Shown piece after piece: positions 57,202 through 64,000 of a DNA stretch of 64,000 nucleotides. A model generated the notes under the pieces. The model did not search any database, was not told the origin of the DNA, and was given only the letters and a program-made list of their open reading frames with translations. The DNA comes from Serripes groenlandicus (lineage: Eukaryota > Mollusca > Bivalvia > Cardiida > Cardiidae), in assembly GCA_031761405.1 (NCBI GenBank), contig JASEVX010000011.1, positions 16,117,609 to 16,181,608 on the forward strand, given 5' to 3'. Within the stretch, counting starts at the first letter, position 1, and every line of letters starts with the position of its first letter. Position numbers and translations under genes: made by a program.

Positions 57202-57406
57202 GTAACCCTTTCCCTCATATAGACACTTTCTGACGCCTCTGCAGCAGACGGCTTTTTGAAAACATAGTGACAAAAGAAGGAATTGCTCAAAACGATGTTT
57301 TCCATTTTTAGTCATAGGTTATCCATTCAATTATAGAGATTTTCTATTCTTTGACAAAATATGTTCTAAGTCGTCTGCTGCAGAATTGTCCTATGAGGAA
57401 AGAATA
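57202..57406 (-). mobile_element. TTAA-family MITE, young subfamily, one hairpin arm lost
   Basis: Left GTAA and CCCTTTCCCTCATATAGACA; GAATTGCTCAAAACG joins directly to ATGTTTTCC. The right end is worn (GAGGAAAGAATA). Confidence 0.82.
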
Positions 57407-57540
57407 CATCCAAAATTGCGAACAACGTAAAACAATATCCACCAGTCCTTATCTTGGTCCACAATCTTCGATTGTCTTCTATTACATCTAAGCAACGTAT
57501 ATTGCGAAGATAAACAGGAGCGATGTTACAAGTTTCAAAG

Positions 57541-57718
57541 TATAAATGATTACATAGTGCATATACCATCTAATAATAATAGACACTCGCAGATAATAGA
57601 TTTATGATCATAGATAAATCTAAGACCATTATAAATGATTAAATAGTTCATATACCATCTAATAATAATAGACACTCGCAGATAATAGATTCATGATCAT
57701 AGATAAATCTAAGACCAT
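57541..57718 (+). repeat. 89-bp direct duplication
   Basis: TATAAATGATTACATAGTGC... and a copy at 57630, both with TAATAATAATAGACACTCGC and CATAGATAAATCTAAGACCA. Confidence 0.92.
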
Positions 57719-57899
57719 TATATTTGTGGAAGCGGCACATTTTTTCTTTGTTTCATATAATTCGTGTCGAACATTTGGAAACAATGCGGGGGGAAAGGCA
57801 AACTATTATAACTTCTAATAAGCCTCTTGTTGCATGTTAGCGTTGATTCTGCCATTCCTTTAAACATTATACATCCACTTGTATTTTGGGGGACATTTG

Positions 57900-58330
57900 C
57901 AAACCCTTAAAACAGACGCTTTCTCAGAAATGTTTCAAAGGTCGTCTGCTGCAGAAGCTTCTGCAGCAGACGACGTTTGAAAACATTGTGGAAAATGTAG
58001 AAATTGCTCACAATATCTCCATTTGCAACAATGTTTTAAACTTTATTTATATTTTTGTTGCATTCATCATAGAGAGTTTCCATACGTTTTACTATATATG
58101 TTTTCGCGATGTTTTCCATTGCCTCTCACCTCTGATCTATGTGAGAAAGTAGTCAGTGGCTTCGAAAGAATGTTGTGTAAGTACTGGTGTGGGAAAGCCA
58201 GGAAAACATGGGTAGGTGCACTGACCGCCGTGATATGACCAAAGCTGTTGAAAGCGGCGTTAAACTCCAAACAAACAAATATATGTTTTCAAAGTCGTCC
58301 GCTGCAAACTTGTATGTTGGAAAGAGTTAA
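57900..58330 (-). mobile_element. TTAA-family MITE containing a SINE
   Basis: Left arm with GTCGTCTGCTGCAGAAGCTT then its inverted copy CTGCAGCAGACGACGTTTGA; right arm GTCGTCCGCTGCAAACTTGT and GGAAAGAGTTAA after the SINE. 57719-57900 has nothing recognisable. Confidence 0.75.
58106..58278 (+). mobile_element. 5'-truncated SINE with 12-bp target duplication
   Basis: ATATATGTTTTC is at 58094-58105 and 58279-58290. The tRNA head is missing; body GTACTGGTGTGGGAAAGCCA, tail GACCGCCGTGATATGACCAA, GCGGCGTTAAACTCC and (CAAA)n. Confidence 0.9.
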
Positions 58331-58859
58331 GAAGTTTTCAAAATAAACAAATACAAAAATAGTATATTAGAAACTATAGATAAGTAAAATGATAACAACA
58401 CAATTAAATAGTATATAATCTACATACCTCTTCCATAATAGGCTCCATGTTTCCTCTTATTATAAAACCGCACTTTAATGATGCGACTTAAATAATAAAT
58501 AAAAAGCAAATACTACAAAAATCAACCAAACAATCTCAATCCGTCTCAACACTTAAAATTTACATCACATTTAAGTATATATCGTTTTTCTCACAAGAAT
58601 GTCAAATCGGCGATTAGATTACTGCCACCTATTTAGCGCTAACGTCCCAGTCGGGTGAACGCTTTGTTTTAATTGTCAAGATCGAGGTTGGGTAGAAGCC
58701 CGGAAAATTGCTCTGATCTCCACGCGCCCAGTGCCAAGTTTTATAGCACTTGTATTGACCCTAAGTGATATCGAATATAACTTGTAACAAATATCCCTGT
58801 AAGGTTATACGTCTAAAAAGTACTGAAATGAAAGGGGGTTAAAAAAAACTTTGACACAT
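58291..58859. other. no gene; possible short minus-strand exon
   Basis: On the minus strand AAACATGGAGCCTATTATGG ends in GAG/GTATGTAG (ATG 58448, donor GT at 58427), which would encode MEPIMEE in phase 0. No partner exon is identified, so it stays a hint only. Confidence 0.25.
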
Positions 58860-59088
58860 TTAACCCTTTCCCACATGCAACAAATCTGCAGCAGACGGCT
58901 TTGAAAACATATTGACAAAAATAAGAAATATCTCTATAAATGACAGTTTAATTATTAAATAGAGTTGAACACATTGTGGCAAATGGAGAAATTGCTCATT
59001 ATGAGCAATTTCTCCTTTTGCCTCAGTGTTTTCAAAAATCGTCTACTGCAGAGGCGTCAGAAAGCGTCTGTATGTGAGAAAGGGTCAA
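58860..59088 (+). mobile_element. TTAA-family MITE
   Basis: TTAA at 58860-58863, right TCAA. Left end CCCTTTCCCACATGCAACAA; perfect hairpin GAAATTGCTCATTATGAGCA.... Confidence 0.9.
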
Positions 59089-59097
59089 TACATTTTG

Positions 59098-59318
59098 TTA
59101 ACGCTTTCCATCGTGTAGAATCATTTCAAGGCATGTGCAGAAGACTGTGTTTGAAAAACATTGTGGCAAAAGAATAAATTGCTCATTGTGCGAAATTTCT
59201 CAACATGATTTTCCAACATGATTTTAAATATTATCATTATTTCAATTTTCATTTATTAAGATTCCATAGTTTTGGATTAACATCTTACAACACATCTGCT
59301 ACTGCGGAAAAGGGTTAA
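59098..59318 (-). mobile_element. TTAA-family MITE, worn
   Basis: TTAA at 59098-59101 and 59315-59318; right end CTACTGCGGAAAAGGG. It starts 9 bases after the previous copy. Confidence 0.75.
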
Positions 59319-59635
59319 AGGCGTATAATTTAACGTAAACCCTCACTTATCCATATGCGAAGACGGTCGACCCTTTCGTAGATGTCGCCGGTTGAAAATA
59401 TTGTGATAAAAGGAGGATTTTCTCCAACAGACACGATTCACTTTTCGTGTGTTATTGTTTATGGTTAAAAAAAAAACTTTGGTGTATTCAATCGTCTAAT
59501 GAAACAATTTTCCTCGCATATTTTGAAAGCAGTAAACTTTAAAACTTAATTTATACTGCAATTGATTGAACACGTCTGTCTAAACTGCTTCCCTTGACTC
59601 TGCAACGTAATCCGAAATGTTTCTATGCTAGACGA
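59319..59635. other. no gene recognised
   Basis: A hairpin relic at about 59380-59425 (GTTGAAAATATTGTGATAAA); otherwise nothing. Confidence 0.45.
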
Positions 59636-59861
59636 TTAACTCTTTCTGCGCCAAAGCCAATATTGATGATTTTGCAAACAATACAGATTCAGGTGAGTCA
59701 GCTCGTAACGAGCTGTCTCACCAGAAATCAGCATTGTTTGCCATTTTAATTATGAAAAATATTCCAAAATTCGTATTAATTGAAAAATAGAATCGGCCGA
59801 ATTTGAACATGGAAGTCTTTGGAAGAGTCTATTTTAAACAGTTCGAGGCTGAAAGAGTTAA
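59636..59861 (+). mobile_element. third TTAA family: MITE with ACTCTTTC / GAAAGAGT ends
   Basis: TTAA at 59636-59639 and 59858-59861. Interior palindrome AGCTCGTAACGAGCT flanked by CAGGTGAGTC/CTCACCAG and CAAACAATACAG/CAGCATTGTTTG. Partial relative at 48502. Confidence 0.82.
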
Positions 59862-59983
59862 AGTAAATGATTAAACGAAATGTGTGGACTTCAATCGGAA
59901 AGTTTGAATGTCTGATTCTATGATTATGAGTATACTCTGACAAGTTATGTTGGAAGAAGAAATCCTACATCAGGGAAAGAAGC

Positions 59984-60249
59984 TATGAGCCGTTCCACGA
60001 GAAAACCAACATTATGCACTCTACGTAATGTATCGACCCATATCAGCCTGCACAGTCCGCGCAGACTGATTCGGGTCAATACATTCCGTCTCAGGGGGAT
60101 ATATGTATAGAATAATGATTCTTGAAACAGAAAAACTACAGGAGGCGAAAAGTGTATGTCCGGGTAAGGCTGCGCGGCATGCTTAGGCTGATCCGTGTCG
60201 ATTTTTTACGCAGCTTCCACAATGTTGGTTATCTCATGGAACGACTCAT
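59984..60249 (+). mobile_element. palindromic MITE, AACCAACATTATGG type
   Basis: Ends ATGAGCCGTTCCACGAGAAA and TATCTCATGGAACGACTCAT; full length. Confidence 0.88.
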
Positions 60250-60321
60250 ATGTTATTTTATATTGGTGTGTCTTTAGGTCTCTAGGTACTTAGAAACATA
60301 CCAACTACATCAGCGACCATG

Positions 60322-60569
60322 TCGAGGGCTTGGCGTGAAACAGTTGTAACTTAAAACCTATTTTGAAAACCCTGGTTTAGGGGCAATTTCGACCCTTTTG
60401 TAAACAATGCAAATTTAGGTGCCATTGCTCAGAACGAGCAATGGCACCTAAATTTCCATTGTTTACCAAGAAAAATGATTTAACACTTATAAAGACTTTA
60501 TGGCGAGGTAATTAACCTTGGTAAAAAATTAACAATTTTAGTTACAACCGTTTCACGCTAAGCTCTCGA
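60322..60569. mobile_element. palindromic MITE TCGAGGGCTTGGCG, copy 1
   Basis: TCGAGGGCTTGGCGTGAAAC at the left is inverted at the right (GTTTCACGCTAAGCTCTCGA with changes). The centre hairpin AGGTGCCATTGCTC...GAGCAATGGCACCT is perfect. TG on both sides may be a 2-bp duplication. Confidence 0.88.
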
Positions 60570-60664
60570 TGTGCTGTGTATCTTTTTTGACATTTGTATT
60601 TTTTGACATTTGTATTTATCCGTTTGAACAGTGAAATGGACTCTCTGTGTAATTGTGATTTTTC

Positions 60665-60890
60665 TTAGCCCTTTCTAACATATAGACGCCTCTGCAGCAG
60701 ATGAAAATTGAAAACAATGTGGCAACAGGAGAAATATCTCTAATGATTAATTTCTCCTTTGGTCACAATGTTTTCAACTCTATCAAATAATTAAACTATC
60801 ATTTTTGGAAACATTTTTTACGTTTTTGCCACTATGTTTTAAAAGTCGTCTGCTGCAGCTTAGTTGTCAGTGGGATAGGGTAAAGAGTGA
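60665..60890 (-). mobile_element. TTAA-family MITE
   Basis: TTAG at 60665 and GTAA on the right; CCCTTTCTAACATATAGACG; right arm GTCGTCTGCTGCAGCTTAGT, GGGATAGGG. It lies between the two TCGAGGGC elements. Confidence 0.8.
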
Positions 60891-60943
60891 CTTATATGCC
60901 AGTGAAGCCGCGTTTTTTAGAATTATTATTCTATTTTGTTATA

Positions 60944-61193
60944 TCGAGGGCTTGGCGTGAAACAGTTGTAACTAAAAACCTGTTTTGAAAACCCTGGTTT
61001 AGGGGCAATTTTGACCCCATTTGAAAACAATGCAAATTTAGGTGTCATTGCTCAGAACGAGCAATGGCACCTAAATTTCCATTGTTTACCAAGACAAATG
61101 ATTTAACGCTTGTAAAGACTTTATGATGAGGTGATTAACCTTGGTAACAAAAATAACTATTTTAGTTACAACCGTTTCACGCCAAGCCCTCGA
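60944..61193. mobile_element. palindromic MITE TCGAGGGCTTGGCG, copy 2
   Basis: TCGAGGGCTTGGCGTGAAAC and GTTTCACGCCAAGCCCTCGA pair perfectly; TA on both sides fits a TA target duplication. Nearly identical to copy 1. Confidence 0.9.
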
Positions 61194-61686
61194 TATGTAT
61201 GTTTTGTTAAACACATGCCACTTTAATACAAAACAATTCACTTACTTACTCTAAAAATATAATACATGCTTTTCAGTGGGTTATTGCAAAAACAACAGTG
61301 AATTAAATAATTTGTCGTGATGTAATTCAAATATTTTTGAGAGAGGCGTAAAACACGAAACAATCAATCGACCTTCTGCTTTCACTATCCCAAACAGTAA
61401 GTTTTAGTAAGTGATAACTGTTCACTTATAACGTGTTATTCTTTCATATTATCCTCTAGAATGTTATTCTCGAATATACTTTTGTCAGTAAAGAAGAATA
61501 AGGGAAATGCGATGACATAGATATATAAAGACAGGTAAAAAATATATTCGTAGCGGGTTTAAAGGCGCACACATGCATATCGTGAGGAAAAGATAAAGGT
61601 GCTATTTAACATAATTTGATAGATTTGATAGATAATTCACTATTTACAGCGAGGATGTGTAGGTACATAAATAACAAAACTAGGTA
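61194..61686. other. no gene; SINE tail scrap
   Basis: TTTGTCGTGATGTAATTCAA to AACACGAAACAATCAATCGA (61312-61371) is a worn SINE tail. Confidence 0.5.
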
Positions 61687-61909
61687 ATAACGTCTTTTCC
61701 CACATACAACAAATCTTAAGCAGACGACATTGAAAACATCTAGACAAAATCTCTATAAATAAATGTGTAGTTATTGAATAGAGTTGAATAATTGTGGCAA
61801 GAGGGGAATTTATTTCTAACTATCAGCAATGTCTCCTTTTGCTACAGTGTTTTCAAATGTCGTCTGCTGCAGATGCGTCAGAAAGCGCCTGTATGCCGGA
61901 AAAAGATAA
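61687..61909 (+). mobile_element. TTAA-family MITE, ends worn
   Basis: TTTTCCCACATACAACAAAT at the left and GTCGTCTGCTGCAGATGCGT at the right; TTAA not preserved. Confidence 0.75.
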
Positions 61910-62002
61910 GTAAATATTGAGTAACCTTTTCCCTACTTTGATTGGTTGCAACTACAGATTGACGTATATGTGAAAGGCTATGACTGGACCTTTATGTTCA
62001 CC

Positions 62003-62235
62003 TTAACCCATTATTACTTCACATGACTTTTCAAAAGTCGTCTGCTTTACAATCACCAGACGAACAATTTCAATGATCTAGAAAACTGAAAGATTTATAT
62101 TGATAAAGAGTTGAAAATATTCCAATAAAAGGTGAAAATGCTAATTTTGAGCAATTACGCTTTTTATTGCAATGTTATCAAAAGTCGTCTGCAACAGCAG
62201 GCGTCAAATGTAGTCTGTGTTTAGGAATGGGTTAA
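62003..62235 (+). mobile_element. CCCATTACTTC-type TTAA element, single core
   Basis: TTAA at 62003-62006 and 62232-62235; ends CCCATTATTACTTCACATGA and GTTTAGGAATGGG. It shares AGATTTATATTGATAAAGAG with 13007-13502 and GTCGTCTGC with the main family. Confidence 0.88.
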
Positions 62236-62330
62236 CCCACCTGAATTCAAGGAAGCAATTGGTTTCAACATATTTGCTTTTTTAAAAAATAAATATAACA
62301 CATGAATGAATTTGTTTTATTGGTTTTTTT

Positions 62331-62462
62331 TTTACGCCGATTACATTGTTTCAGTTATATCACGGCGACAAACCAGTACTAGGCTAGGAAATGTGCCTTG
62401 CCCATGGGCACGTCAACGTGACGCCCGGTCCCGACTCCCCGACGTTATCCACTCGGCCAATG
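62331..62462 (-). mobile_element. tRNA-derived SINE, second head type, minus strand
   Basis: Reads in reverse: tail TATATCACGGCG and TTTACGCCG, body CAGTACTAGGCTAGGAAATG, head with GTCGGGACCGGGCGTCA-like box and GGCCGAGTGGATAACGTCGG. Target duplication not clear. Confidence 0.75.
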
Positions 62463-64000
62463 CGAATTCTGAAATAATGGAGTAGTATTTGAATCAAAGC
62501 GCCAATGGCACTGTAGTGGCGATCGTATGGAAAATCCTGCAAAGTAACAAGCAGTATATCGGTGTAGGGCTTGCGATGACTCTGGTGCGGGTATATTTGA
62601 GAATGTATCAACCCTGCATCTTTTGACAGTAGAATAATGTTAGTTTGCCAGAATGTTGTCTTGGTGATTATTTAGTTACGTTCTGAAATTGGTCATGATG
62701 TGTTCAAAATTAGGCCATTCCAAAGTTATGAAAAATCTAGTTGGTATTCGATAGACTACCGTTTTAGCTCATTAGAATGACTATTTGTAATCTAAATTGT
62801 TTGGGTAATCACATGTTTATCACCAGGTCGTTAGGCCATATTAAGATAAAATATATTTTACACTTTAGAAATGACTAAAGAAAGGAGAGAAAACAGTATC
62901 CATTAGTTTGGTGTTTGTTTCAATTATGTCCGATATTAAACAGGTCTGTTCAATTTAGTCCCTTCACATTGCATGATTGAGGGTTGTCACAGTGTATTTA
63001 TATGTCTCTGAGGTTGTTAAACTGCTTCGAATAATGTGAGTGCAAAAACAAACACAAAACATGCTCCAAAAGCACAATTTCACTATTTGCCAAACTGTTT
63101 AATTTATGAAAATATAGGCATATATTATAATGCTAGATCTTCAAACTCAATTAGGCTACACTGTCAGCATTGATTGCTAATTGACTCTAGAACGTGCAGA
63201 CGTGTATACATAACGTGTGTACACACTGCCATCGTGTGTCCTTTAAACCTTTGTAAACCAGTCTTATTATCTAGACGCTTTCATATATTTAAACAAGTAC
63301 AAAATAAAGCGTGTATAATATTGAGATTTACAAGCTTTTCTGGTTTTTGGTCTCGCGAGCTATTTATAGAACCTTTTGGAATTTCCAGATTTGAGTATCA
63401 CCAGAGTTGTCGTTATTTGCAAGGCAGAACGCGCAATGATATTTATTATCTGCCAAATCATGACGAAGATAATCAGAGTACAACCAACTCCTGCCGAATC
63501 AGGTTAAAGGTCAAAAGGTTACGGTTGACTACAGTAAAAATAAAACGAGGCACAGGAGTATCATGATACTCTGCATAGCGTACCCAAGACGCCCGATGAT
63601 ATTTATTATCTGCCCAAACATGAAGAAAGATAATATGTAAATAGTTTAACTCTATTTAGATATTTTCTCGATAAATCTCAAATATTAGTACCAATCCGGT
63701 ATCAAAGTAGCACTAACATTATCATTATTAATCGTGTGCCTGCATCACTGATGGAACTATATATATATATGGCGGTTTAACGGAAGTGAGTAAATTGCCT
63801 TTGCAGAAATATCCAACCGATTGTTCAAATACGACTATATAATTTTTTTTTCGTTGTTGTTGTTTTGGTAGCACTGTGGCGATTGTCAACCAATCGCCAC
63901 AAAAATGAATAGCGAACTACGTAGCTGAATGTCTTGTTTATTTCGACGTGAGGCAAGTTGGTTTTACATTTGGGGGAGTTGTTTTAACATTTTGGGCGAG
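62463..64000. other. no supported gene
   Basis: A 130-codon plus frame (63174-63566, ending LRLTTVKIKRGTGVS) is the only sizeable one; it has no domain that I recognise. Part of it (GATATTTATTATCTGCC, 63437) is repeated at 63597. It could be a decayed exon or chance. Confidence 0.35.

Noticed and set aside
2641..62235. Hairpin repeats as a CRISPR array or as terminators
   Set aside because: Copies are dispersed, in both orientations, with TTAA duplications and irregular spacing, in a eukaryotic genome with introns.
63174..63566. 130-residue frame as a gene
   Set aside because: No recognisable domain; part of its sequence recurs at 63597, as in a repeat. Left as a hint only.

Overview
This is AT-rich eukaryotic nuclear DNA with few genes and very many short transposable elements. 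The closest fit is a bivalve mollusc, probably a heterodont clam. Reasons: the genes have GT-AG introns; there is a standard eukaryotic tRNA-Glu; and the dispersed repeats are of kinds I know from clam genomes (tRNA-derived SINEs with a shared CGCCGTGATATGACTGAAA-like tail, palindromic elements with AACCAACATTATGG-type ends, and composite repeats bounded by GATCACCTGAGC / GGCCCTCTTGTT). The species cannot be fixed from the window.

Genes. I support three protein-coding loci and one tRNA. A 14-3-3 protein is at 20936-21676 (+) with its whole coding region in one exon. A 638-residue protein with two N-terminal CARD domains and a long helical C-terminal half is at 42559-44475 (-); a splice acceptor just upstream of its ATG pairs plausibly with a strong donor at 47083, giving a 5'UTR intron of about 2.6 kb. 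The last exon of a protein I do not recognise is at 35671-37104 (-). tRNA-Glu(TTC) is at 38812-38883 (+). A 5'-truncated LINE ends at 17338. The two minus-strand protein genes are about 5.5 kb apart; nothing shows that they work together, though a tandem-CARD protein suggests innate-immune or death-type signalling.

Repeats. The dominant feature is a swarm of about 45 copies or relics of a 200-240 bp element that begins and ends with CCCTTTCCC / GGGAAAGGG, sits between TTAA duplications, and has a central perfect hairpin (GAAATTGCTC...GAGCAATTTC). TTAA duplication plus CCC ends points to a non-autonomous piggyBac-like family. At least two further TTAA families with different ends are present, plus a variant (CCCATTACTTC) in which the core has been tandemly tripled. 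In the list, strand '+' for the main family means that the short arm (ACAAATCTGCAGC or ACAATTCTGCAGC) is on the left; '-' means that the GACGC...GACGC arm is on the left.

Composite repeats of about 0.7-2.4 kb (166-1092, 6258-7380, 9096-11445, 25690-28700, 28992-29672, 44632-46517) carry internal tandem units, most of them 145-166 bp long, and are nested inside one another. Simple tandem arrays lie at 33540-34450 (30 bp), 40425-41520 (35 bp), 53245-53575 (23 bp), 55441-55860 (about 43 bp) and 47400-47964 (TAC microsatellite running into a 200-N assembly gap).

Layout: 1-20 kb repeats only; 20.9-21.7 kb 14-3-3; 22-35 kb nested repeats; 35.7-47.1 kb the gene-bearing part; 47-64 kb repeats and SINEs. 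No CRISPR array, operon or viral gene was seen.
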